From Candidatus Thiomargarita nelsonii (GTDB lineage: Bacteria; Pseudomonadota; Gammaproteobacteria; Beggiatoales; Beggiatoaceae): 34,584 nucleotides of DNA. Shown here in pieces: positions 24,145 through 31,229 of the stretch; positions within the stretch are counted from its first letter, which is position 1; each line of letters starts with the position of its first letter. The position numbers were made by a program, and so were the translations under genes. A model generated the notes under the pieces. It was not told the origin of the DNA, did not search any database, and saw nothing but the letters and a program-made list of their open reading frames with translations. The stretch is taken from assembly GCA_000785145.2 (NCBI GenBank), contig JSZA02000073.1, forward strand, positions 1 through 34,584, read 5' to 3'.

Positions 24145-26151
24145 ATGTCTAAGCCAATCATTTTATGTGTTGATGATGAACCAACAATACTCGAAAGTCT
24201 GGAAATAGAACTCCATAAAGCATTCGGTAATGATTATCGCATTGAACTCGCTGAAAGCGGTGAAGATGCTTTGACATTAATCGACGAATTGCTAGAAAAC
24301 TCAAACGAGTTGCCTATCGTCATTGCGGATTACCAGATGCCCAATATCAAGGGCGATGAATTGCTAAAGCGCATTCATGCTCGCTTACCCAAAACGCTCA
24401 GCATTATGCTCACCGGACAAGCCAATCTTGAGGCAGTCGGTCATGCTATAAACGATGCAAAACTCTATGCTTATATAAGCAAGCCTTGGCAAGCAGAAGA
24501 ATTGAAGCGAACGATTCAAGACGCGCTTTATACCTATAAACAGGAAAAGGTGCTGACAGAACAAAACGCAAAATTACAACAACTCGACAAACTCAAAGAT
24601 GAATTGATAGCGAATGTCTCCCATGAGTTACGGACACCTCTGAATGGTATTCTTGGCTTGTCTGAATATTTATATGATCAGAGTGAATTGTCTGAAAAAG
24701 ACAAAGAACTGTTATCTATTATTGTCCAAAGTGGACACAAATTAAACAATATCGTTAATGATTTGTTGGATTTCTCTAGCCTGAAAAACAAAACGCTTAA
24801 ATTGAATTTAAAAGCGGTTAATATGCAGGAAATGAGCCGCATTATCCTTTCCCTACATGAAAGGTTGCTGGAAAACAAAGCGCTAGAATTCATTAATGCC
24901 GTTCCCGATAATCTACCTCTCGTCAGGGCTGATGAAAATAGGGTACAACAGATTCTATATCATCTGATAGGTAATGCGATTAAATTTAGTCAGCAGGGTC
25001 AAGTAAAAGTGAGTGCTGAAGTGGTATGTAGAAACATTGAACGTGAAATAATGGCACCCTTAGATCCAACAACGCTGGAAAAAGTTGAGTATCAAAAAAA
25101 CGATACGGCTCATGATCCTAACGATTTTTATCTAGCTGTCACCATTTCTGACACGGGTATTGGGATTCCTGCCGAGAAATTCGATAGAATTTTTGAGTCT
25201 TTTGAACAGGTTGATGGTTCTATAACTCGTTCTTATGGGGGAACTGGTTTAGGTTTAAGTCTCACAAAACAATTGCTCGAATTACAGGAGGGCAGTATTT
25301 TTGTTGAATCAACTTTGAAAAGTGGCTCACGATTGACTTTTATTTTGCCCCTTGCTAATAAGATTGTTGACAATAAAGTGGTCCAGAAAACAAAAGCGGT
25401 GCCAAAAAGGGCCTCTTTCAAGGTACTCATTGTTGATGATGATCCCCTGACTCTGGAACTTTTTATGATGTATCTGTCCCTCGCTGAATATACGATTAGC
25501 ACGGCAACTTCAGCCCCAGAAGCTTTAGCAAAACTTAAAGAGGGACTAAAACCGGATTTGGTTTTGTTGGATGTGGTTATGCCAGTGATGAACGGTTATG
25601 AGTTGACTTTGAAAATCCGTGAAACTTGGTCTGCTAATGAATTACCTGTGCTGCTGATCTCGGCGAAGACTGAAACTTCAGATGTTGTATCCGGTTTGGA
25701 AATCGGAGCCAATGATTATATTTGTAAGCCCATCAATAGAAAGGAATTATTGGCACGGATAAAAACTCATTTGATGCTCAAATATTTGAAAAGTGAAAAC
25801 CAGCTTGTCGATATGATTTTTCAATGTAGTCATGTCGGTATTGTGATGACTGATAGTCATGTTAATATCATCAAAGTCAATCAGGCTTATCTTGATTTGT
25901 TTGGGTACACAATAGAAGAAGAAGTTTTAGGCAGAAATCCCAGTTTAGTCAGTTCAGGACAACATGACCGTTCATTTTTTCAGGCAATGTGGGATGCCGT
26001 TATGACGAATGGGTACTGGCATGAGAAGATAATCAACAAGCGGAAGGATGGTTCCATTTGGACAGGTTGGTTAACTATTTGTGCTATCAAGGATAATGCT
26101 AATAAAGTCAGTCATTATATTGGATTTTTGACTCCGGAGTCCAAACTTTAG
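24145..26151 (+). CDS. Hybrid response regulator / histidine kinase (REC-HisKA-HATPase-REC-PAS)
   Basis: The start is ATG 24145 (MSKPIILCVDDEPTILESLE) with AAGGA before it; the open frame begins upstream at 24052 inside the repeat. Product 668 aa. REC1 has phosphoacceptor D62 in VIADYQMPN and covers about residues 1-125. The HisKA domain has H160 in ANVSHELRTPLNG. The HATPase domain follows (N box LIGNAIKFSQQG, G1 SDTGIGIP, G2 SYGGTGLGLSLTKQL). REC2 starts LIVDDDPLTLELFMMYLSLA with D476 in LVLLDVVMPVMNGYE. A PAS domain (about 560-665) ends HYIGFLTPESKL, the last residues being repeat-encoded. It therefore ends where relatives carry DITERK and often GGDEF or further domains. Probably a phosphorelay with the upstream GAF kinase. 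Confidence 0.9.
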   Translation: MSKPIILCVDDEPTILESLEIELHKAFGNDYRIELAESGEDALTLIDELLENSNELPIVIADYQMPNIKGDELLKRIHARLPKTLSIMLTGQANLEAVGHAINDAKLYAYISKPWQAEELKRTIQDALYTYKQEKVLTEQNAKLQQLDKLKDELIANVSHELRTPLNGILGLSEYLYDQSELSEKDKELLSIIVQSGHKLNNIVNDLLDFSSLKNKTLKLNLKAVNMQEMSRIILSLHERLLENKALEFINAVPDNLPLVRADENRVQQILYHLIGNAIKFSQQGQVKVSAEVVCRNIEREIMAPLDPTTLEKVEYQKNDTAHDPNDFYLAVTISDTGIGIPAEKFDRIFESFEQVDGSITRSYGGTGLGLSLTKQLLELQEGSIFVESTLKSGSRLTFILPLANKIVDNKVVQKTKAVPKRASFKVLIVDDDPLTLELFMMYLSLAEYTISTATSAPEALAKLKEGLKPDLVLLDVVMPVMNGYELTLKIRETWSANELPVLLISAKTETSDVVSGLEIGANDYICKPINRKELLARIKTHLMLKYLKSENQLVDMIFQCSHVGIVMTDSHVNIIKVNQAYLDLFGYTIEEEVLGRNPSLVSSGQHDRSFFQAMWDAVMTNGYWHEKIINKRKDGSIWTGWLTICAIKDNANKVSHYIGFLTPESKL

Positions 26152-26181
26152 TTTGGAAGTCCAAGATAAATATTGGACTCC
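26136..26181. repeat. Two adjacent family A palindromic repeats
   Basis: GGAGTCCAAACTTTAGTTTG (26136-26157 with GA) and GTCCAAGATAAATATTGGAC then TCC (26159-26181). The first supplies the last codons and the TAG stop of the hybrid kinase, the second lies in the leader of prmC. Confidence 0.8.
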
Positions 26182-26199
26182 GACAAAAATATTTAAGCT

Positions 26200-27030
26200 A
26201 TGACTAAGCCAAGTATACACACTCTTCTCTCCAAAGCGGTAAAAAAATTACCACGCTTAGAAGTTGAAATTTTACTCTGTCATATCTTAGGAGTGACACG
26301 GACTTATTTGTTAGCATGGCCAGAAAAATTTTTGACCGCAAAACAATATAGCCAATTTCAAACTTTATTAGCGCGTCGCGTAGAAGGTGAGCCAATTGCT
26401 TATATCACAGGTTATAAGGAATTTTGGTCCTTAGATTTACAAGTGACTGAAAATACATTAATTCCTAGACCAGAGACGGAACTATTAGTTGAACAAGCCT
26501 TGGCGCGTTTGTCTCCTGGTGCTTTGGTGATAGATTTAGGTACTGGGAGCGGCGCGATTGCCTTAGCCATTGCTCATGAGCGTTCTCAGTGTCGCGTATT
26601 AGCCACAGATAAGTCTATCGCTGCCTTGAATGTGGCGCGAGCCAATGCACAGAGATTGGGACTTCATCGTGTGCAATTTTTAATCAGTGACTGGTGTTCG
26701 GATTTAGGAGATATAAAGGCAGAACTTATTGTGTCTAATCCGCCGTATGTGGCTATTGCCGATCCGCATTTAAAAGGAGAAGTGCGATATGAACCCCATA
26801 ATGCCTTAGTCGCGGGGAAGGATGGTTTAGCAGATATTCGGCGGCTTATCGCTTTTTCTCAGTCTTATCTAGTGCCACAGGGCTGGTTATTATTAGAACA
26901 TGGTTATGATCAAGCGGAAGCAGTACGTGTGTTATTTAAACAACATACTTATGAATCTATCACGACTTATCAGGATTTAGCGGGAATCCCTCGCGTCACT
27001 GTCGGGCAAAAAACTTCCAGTTTCCTATGA
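26200..27030 (+). CDS. prmC: Peptide chain release factor N5-glutamine methyltransferase
   Basis: PrmC (HemK) methylates the GGQ glutamine of release factors 1 and 2 with S-adenosylmethionine. The N-terminal helical domain (residues 1-75) binds the release factor: EVEILLCHILGVTRTYLLAW. The Rossmann domain follows: YITGYKEFWSLDLQV, LIPRPETELLVEQAL, VIDLGTGSGAIALAIA for the cofactor, and the hallmark SNPPYV. 276 aa is the usual length. prfA is not next to it. It overlaps the DUF2062 gene by 4 bases (ATGA), so the two are translationally coupled. Confidence 0.95.
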   Translation: MTKPSIHTLLSKAVKKLPRLEVEILLCHILGVTRTYLLAWPEKFLTAKQYSQFQTLLARRVEGEPIAYITGYKEFWSLDLQVTENTLIPRPETELLVEQALARLSPGALVIDLGTGSGAIALAIAHERSQCRVLATDKSIAALNVARANAQRLGLHRVQFLISDWCSDLGDIKAELIVSNPPYVAIADPHLKGEVRYEPHNALVAGKDGLADIRRLIAFSQSYLVPQGWLLLEHGYDQAEAVRVLFKQHTYESITTYQDLAGIPRVTVGQKTSSFL

Positions 27031-27599
27031 AAAAATTTTTTAAACATTCATTACCACATATTTCTCTATTTAAATCTCATCCAAACTTGAACAAATTTTT
27101 TGGGAAACTTCTCCATGATCCCAATTTGTGGCATTTGAATAGGCACTCATTGGCAGGGGGTATGGCTGTTGGCTTGTTCGTCGCCTTTGTACCTTTTCCT
27201 GGACAAATGTTATTAGCGGCTGGGCTAGCGATTTTGTTCAGCGTCAATTTACCTTTATCAGTCAGCTTGGTATGGGTAACCAATCCTATCACTATACCAC
27301 CAGCATTCTATTTGGCTTATAAGTTGGGTGCGATGTTATTAGGTTTGCCTACTCAAGCGATTGAATTGGATTTTTCGCCAGAATGGGTGTTTCACACTTT
27401 GGCAAACATTTGGCAACCGCTGTTATTGGGTTGTTTTGTATTAGGTGCCATCAGTGCTTTGATTGGCTATTGGCTGGTCATTTTTTTGTGGCGTTTACAG
27501 GTGACTCGTTTATGGCAAATTCGACGTGCAAATAGACTTTTGAAAGCACAAAAACGGAAACTTGCTGCTTCATTGAAGAAAAATCTTAATAGTTGTTGA
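27027..27599 (+). CDS. DUF2062 membrane protein
   Basis: The 190-aa protein has the DUF2062 signature: LAGGMAVGLFVAFVPFPGQM near residue 42, followed by LLAAGLAILFSVNLPLS and the conserved VWVTNPITIPPAFYLAYKLG near 85. Two to three transmembrane segments are visible, including QPLLLGCFVLGAISALIGYW near 130. The C-terminus is very basic (RRANRLLKAQKRKL), cytoplasmic by the positive-inside rule. The function of the domain is unknown. It overlaps prmC by ATGA. A family B hairpin lies directly after its stop and could act as the operon terminator. Confidence 0.9.
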   Translation: MKKFFKHSLPHISLFKSHPNLNKFFGKLLHDPNLWHLNRHSLAGGMAVGLFVAFVPFPGQMLLAAGLAILFSVNLPLSVSLVWVTNPITIPPAFYLAYKLGAMLLGLPTQAIELDFSPEWVFHTLANIWQPLLLGCFVLGAISALIGYWLVIFLWRLQVTRLWQIRRANRLLKAQKRKLAASLKKNLNSC

Positions 27600-27603
27600 G
27601 ATT

Positions 27604-28467
27604 CTAAAAGGTCAAAAAAATCCTATTTCTTAAAGAAATAGGATTTTTCACACAGTCAGATTCCTTATTGTCAACTTTTTCCATAGATGTTATCCAATTG
27701 CTTTTATTCATGTCCTCGCTGCCTTGTTTAACAATCTCACGCGCCTTCCCCGCCAGCCAACGTTTTTCAATATCCCAATACTCTGGTGTTTTTTTCTCGT
27801 TTAACACCGAGTTGGCAGCTAAGGTGATGAGAATGGCTTGTGCCTTTTGCGTTTGGATAGATTTTTTTGAGAGGGCAGCCCAATCAATGACCGTATCTAA
27901 AGGCTTTCCATTCACATCTTTCTTAAAAGTATCGTAAAAAAGGCGATCAACCGAAGAATAAAAGCGTCTGAGCTTATCATCGTATTTATCAATGACTTCA
28001 ATGGTATTAATGGGACGATAAACCACCGCTAGCAAGGTATATTTGCCACTACTCTCTTCAATACGGGTTAAAATATAGTGGCTACTCTCATGGACACCAT
28101 ATTGTTTCAGCACCTTTTGAAAAAACTGCGTTGCATGTTTCATCCTTCTAAACACAACACCAGTCTCACCGTTTTCAGGCACCTCCGAGAGACGTTTGCC
28201 ATAAGCCGATTCATAAGTATCATCCAATGTTATCCCTGCTTGTGCTTTAAGCAATCCTTGATTAATCGCCTGTAGACTGGTAGAAAGATAGTAGGGGACT
28301 CAAGCAATACCCTCAAGTAATCCCGTGGCAATTTGAAAAGGTGATAGCAATAAATGCCCTACGCCAGCCAAAGCACTTGAAAATCCATGCTCCACACTGG
28401 GGCCGTCTTTTTTAGGCGGCGCACAGGCTGAAAGCGTTAATAACTCAGAGCCAAACTCCCAAAAATC
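27604..28467 (-). pseudogene. Lipoprotein pseudogene: nonsense mutation and both ends replaced by hairpin repeats
   Basis: Upstream of the visible ATG at 28254, the same frame reads LLTLSACAPPKKDGPSVEHG with a lipobox (LSAC), then SPFQIATGLLEGIA, a TGA at 28302-28300, then VPYYLSTSLQAINQGLLKAQ. So the gene is longer than the 216-codon open frame and carries one nonsense codon. Upstream, a stop inside the family B hairpin (28461-28493) removes the signal peptide start. At the other end the C-terminal residues NPISLRNRIFLTF come from the second family B hairpin (27616-27648). The ancestral protein was probably an envelope lipoprotein of about 300 aa. The body is otherwise intact. Function unknown. 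Confidence 0.75.
27616..27648. repeat. Hairpin repeat, family B (possible bidirectional terminator)
   Basis: AAAAATCCTATTTCTT-a-AAGAAATAGGATTTTT, a perfect 16-bp stem with one-base loop. A- and T-runs on both sides would allow rho-independent termination of the prmC-DUF2062 operon and, in reverse, of the lipoprotein pseudogene. Confidence 0.85.
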
Positions 28468-28493
28468 CTATTTTTTAAAAAAATAGGATTTTT
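28461..28493. repeat. Hairpin repeat, family B
   Basis: AAAAATCCTATTTTTT-a-AAAAAATAGGATTTTT, a perfect stem like the copy at 27616 with the central C changed to T and the opposite G to A, i.e. a compensated change. It interrupts the 5' end of the lipoprotein pseudogene. Confidence 0.85.
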
Positions 28494-28529
28494 CACTACA
28501 ACTCAACTTTCAGAACCCGGTGCCAAGAG

Positions 28530-28666
28530 CAATGCCATTAAGTTAAGCTTTTTTTGTAGGGTGGGTAGAGCGGTTCAAAACCCACCAACTCGTTGAAATT
28601 TCTAACAATGGTGGGTTTCGCTATCGCTCTACCCACCCTACAATATTTCTTAACTTAATGGCATTG
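28530..28666. mobile_element. MITE (137 bp) with 18-bp TIRs and 11-bp target duplication
   Basis: Terminal inverted repeats CAATGCCATTAAGTTAAG (28530-28547) and CTTAACTTAATGGCATTG (28649-28666) match perfectly. A second pair of arms, TGTAGGGTGGGTAGAGCG and CGCTCTACCCACCCTACA, lies inside, followed by AACCCACC / GGTGGGTT. The element is flanked by identical 11-bp direct repeats GGTGCCAAGAG at 28519-28529 and 28667-28677. It carries no gene. It inserted at the 3' end of the ADP-ribosylglycohydrolase gene and gives it a new C-terminus and stop. Confidence 0.85.
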
Positions 28667-29655
28667 GGTGCCAAGAGGCGTTTAGTTATGTCTGGCAATT
28701 GCATAGTATGTAAAAAATCAGGGCGTGGCTGATCTCCTTGTAAAGTATCACTCGCGGCACCTATCAATCCCCCGACAATACAAGCATTCGTATCAGTATC
28801 ACCGCCCCCTTCAAGCGTTTCTTGAATAGCATCGACATAATCCGTTCCCAGCAACAAATGTCTAAAGGCATGAGTCAAACCGATTTTAAGGAATCCCGCA
28901 TGTGGATGATAGGGAACATCGACATTATTTTTAGCATCTTTCAACCAACTGGGTACTTCATTGACATGAGAAGTAGCCCAATTGTATGCGCGTTCAAAAA
29001 TATTGCCATGAGAAACCGCCCAATTGTATGCGCGTTCAAAAGCCAATTTTCGATCCCCCGGTTTATTTATCAAACTTGAAATGGCTATGACATAACAAGC
29101 GACAGCATGACGACAACTCTCGTTGGGATGAGAAAGGCTAGAATCTTGCTCAGCAAAATGAGCCAATTCATTATCATCAAATCTATGTCCCCAAACCCCC
29201 AACGGTGCTATCCTCATCAGGCTACCATTGGCTTTAGAACCCATACACAATTGCGAAGCCGCTTGACTCATGCCAACGGCATAACCCTGTTGATTGCAAA
29301 TTGACTTCCACTTAGAACTCAAAAAACACCCTAAAGACTGGCTAGTTGTCATCCCCATATCAAAAGGCTCTGACTCAACCCATTTCGCGTAGTGTTGAGC
29401 AATCGTCTCAAGATCAAAAGTTGAACTTAAAGATAAAGCCTGAGCCAAGCAAAGAGCCAGTTCACTATCATCAGTAATTTGTCCGGGGGCAAGCCCCCAT
29501 ACGCCACCGCCAAACATTTTCATAGCAACCTTGACTTCGGCAAGGCTTGGCTTATGTCTAATAAATTCTAATGTCGCACCCGCCGCGTCACCTACGCAGC
29601 CACCTAATAAACAACCGAATGCCGCATCATAACGGTTTTTTGCTTTTTGTGTCAT
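28621..29655 (-). CDS. ADP-ribosylglycohydrolase family protein (DraG-like)
   Basis: The start is ATG 29655 (MTQKAKNRYDAAFGCLLGG), preceded by AGGAG at 7 bases; an ATG at 29673 lies before that site. Product 344 aa. Metal-binding motifs are all present: GDAAGATLEF near residue 25, QITDDSELALCLAQAL near 55 and GGDTDTNACIVGGLIGAA near 290. The family removes ADP-ribose from proteins, nucleic acids or small molecules using two metal ions. A 42-bp tandem duplication doubles FERAYNWA(V/T)SH(G/V)N near residues 200-228. The C-terminus NAIKLRNIVGWVER comes from the MITE; before insertion it would have ended about LLAPGSES. The Fic gene is divergent with only 43 bases between the starts. Confidence 0.85.
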   Translation of the reverse strand: MTQKAKNRYDAAFGCLLGGCVGDAAGATLEFIRHKPSLAEVKVAMKMFGGGVWGLAPGQITDDSELALCLAQALSLSSTFDLETIAQHYAKWVESEPFDMGMTTSQSLGCFLSSKWKSICNQQGYAVGMSQAASQLCMGSKANGSLMRIAPLGVWGHRFDDNELAHFAEQDSSLSHPNESCRHAVACYVIAISSLINKPGDRKLAFERAYNWAVSHGNIFERAYNWATSHVNEVPSWLKDAKNNVDVPYHPHAGFLKIGLTHAFRHLLLGTDYVDAIQETLEGGGDTDTNACIVGGLIGAASDTLQGDQPRPDFLHTMQLPDITKRLLAPNAIKLRNIVGWVER

Positions 29656-29698
29656 AATAATACTCCTAATCATATCTCATTCTGTCATAAATATTTTT
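29656..29698. promoter_or_regulatory. Short divergent regulatory gap between ADP-ribosylglycohydrolase and Fic genes
   Basis: Only 43 AT-rich bases separate the two starts, so the promoters must overlap each other or the coding regions. The minus-strand ribosome binding site AGGAG is at about 29663-29667. No strong site is visible for the Fic gene. Co-regulation is likely from spacing alone. Confidence 0.4.
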
Positions 29699-30499
29699 AT
29701 GGAAAATAGCCAAAAGCAATTCAAATTTCTTGAAGGTTTAACCGCCACTCAGCAGCAGGAATTCCTTAAAAGGTTAAAAATAGAATGGACATATACATCA
29801 AATGCCTTAGAAGGTAATACCCTTAGCTTGGGAGATACTCAATTTATTATTGAGTATGGGCTGACAATCAAAGGCAAGTCAATTCAAGCGCATAACGAAG
29901 TCTTAGGGCATGCAGGAGCAGTTGATTTGGTTTATGAACTACTCAAAAAAGACATACTAGAAAAATCGGATATTTTCAATTTACATAAGGCTGTTCAGAC
30001 ACAGGTTGTGATGGATATTTACAGCCCAATTGGTAACTGGAAAAACGAAGCGAATGGACGCTATGTCAAAAAAGAAGAAACACTGATTTATATGGCATAC
30101 CCAAAACCAGAAGATGTTGAGCATTTGATGCAACTTTGGTTGATAGACTTTAACGCCCAAAATCAACTAAAGAATGAACGACAAGCCATTGACGCTTACA
30201 CACGATTGCACCTAGCTTTCACTTCAATCCACCCTTTTTTTGATGGAAATGGTAGAATGGCGAGCGATCTAGCAAACATTGCTCTACTAAAAAACGGTTT
30301 TCTGCCCATTGTAGTAAACAATCAAGACAGACAAGACTATTTGCAAGCATTGTCAAAATATGATTGTTCAGTGCCGGAGTTGAATAAAAAAACCACACGA
30401 TTGCTTATTGAAAATACCGCCTTTGAAAGGCTAAAAAACTTTTTTGAAAAGCAATATGAAAATACTAAAAAATTGCTTGAAGAAATAAAAGTCAAATAA
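29699..30499 (+). CDS. Fic family AMP-transferase
   Basis: The 266-aa protein carries the complete Fic motif HPFFDGNGRM, with catalytic H178. AMPylases of this family transfer AMP, and sometimes other nucleotide groups, to hydroxyl side chains. The N-terminal helix has TYTSNALEGNTLSLG (near residue 31), a class II inhibitory motif (T/SxxxEG/N) in which the glutamate blocks ATP binding, so the protein should be autoinhibited. The flap region near residues 110-130 (YVKKEETLIYMAYPKPEDVE) fits target docking. It lies divergent to the ADP-ribosylglycohydrolase gene, and a repeat follows it. No antitoxin gene is adjacent. Start at 29699. Confidence 0.92.
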   Translation: MENSQKQFKFLEGLTATQQQEFLKRLKIEWTYTSNALEGNTLSLGDTQFIIEYGLTIKGKSIQAHNEVLGHAGAVDLVYELLKKDILEKSDIFNLHKAVQTQVVMDIYSPIGNWKNEANGRYVKKEETLIYMAYPKPEDVEHLMQLWLIDFNAQNQLKNERQAIDAYTRLHLAFTSIHPFFDGNGRMASDLANIALLKNGFLPIVVNNQDRQDYLQALSKYDCSVPELNKKTTRLLIENTAFERLKNFFEKQYENTKKLLEEIKVK

Positions 30500-30508
30500 C
30501 TAGATAAT

Positions 30509-30565
30509 AAAATACCAAGGGCAACCACTAGGGTGTTGCCCCTACATGCTGTGTGTGGGTATTTT
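30509..30565. repeat. GGGCAACC-type palindromic repeat with AAAATACC ends
   Basis: Outer arms AAAATACC and GGTATTTT flank GGGCAACCACTAGGGTGTTG then CCCCTAC. The core matches the modules at 13745 and 24010. It fills the gap between fic and the minus-strand Rpn-like fragment. Confidence 0.7.
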
Positions 30566-30568
30566 AAT

Positions 30569-31228
30569 TTATTGCTCAACTTTCAAAAACAAAATCTCCT
30601 TAAAACTCTCCATGTCGGGGCACCGCAGAGCCTGTCTAAAAAGTTCTTTTAACTCCTCTGACTGATAAAAGGCGCGAATCACCTCTGTTATTTCGGTGTC
30701 CACCACACAAAATCGCTCTTTTAGGGCTTCAATGACCATTTCCCGTTCAGTGTTTATTAACCCTTTTTGGAATCCTTTTTGGACTCCTTTTTGGAGCCCT
30801 TCTTGAAGTCCTTCTTGAAGTCCTTCTTGAAGTCCTTCTTGGATTCCTTTTTGGACTCCCATATCATAAACCTGTCGCCCTGCCACCGTATCCATCAGAT
30901 CAAAATTCAACATCGCTTTCACCTCTTCATAAGTACAGTTTCTAAATCGATTGAGTATGAATAGCCCCAGAATATCCAACACTTCCCGCTGTTGTTGGCT
31001 TGGGAAAACTTGTGTCACTTTATTTTTCCATACCTGACTTTTTTTCAGCAAGCTTGCCTTTTGGGTTTGTGCAGCGAGGGTAAACGGTGCCAAAACAATC
31101 AATTTAGGATCAATGGCTAACAATTGTTGTTCGCTGTAATCGGTCAGCACTATCTCCTTAAAACTATCCAGTCTCTGACCATTTTTTGCCGTGACTGCTT
31201 TGAGCGGCAAAGCAGCGGTTTGGTATTC
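30569..31228 (-). pseudogene. 3' part of an Rpn-like protein with a KG(I/L)QEG repeat
   Basis: The fragment begins EYQTAALPLKAVTAKNGQRL in frame with no proper start (a TTG at 31210 is the only candidate), and continues DYSEQQLLAIDPKLIVLAPF. It contains a helical repeat QEGLQEGLQEGLQEGLQKGV (12-bp DNA units near 30770-30856) and ends EALKERF...FLKVEQ. The repeat is the usual C-terminal linker of Rpn/DUF2887-type PD-(D/E)XK transposase-like proteins. The nuclease N-terminus is missing. Its 5' end abuts the last codons of decayed maeB at 31230, so a deletion or insertion joined the two. Confidence 0.65.
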
Positions 31229-31229
31229 C

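Noticed and set aside
30770..30856. Regularly repeated 12-bp units that could suggest a CRISPR or tandem-repeat array
   Set aside because: They encode the QEGL repeat of the Rpn-like fragment in frame; no spacers and no cas genes.
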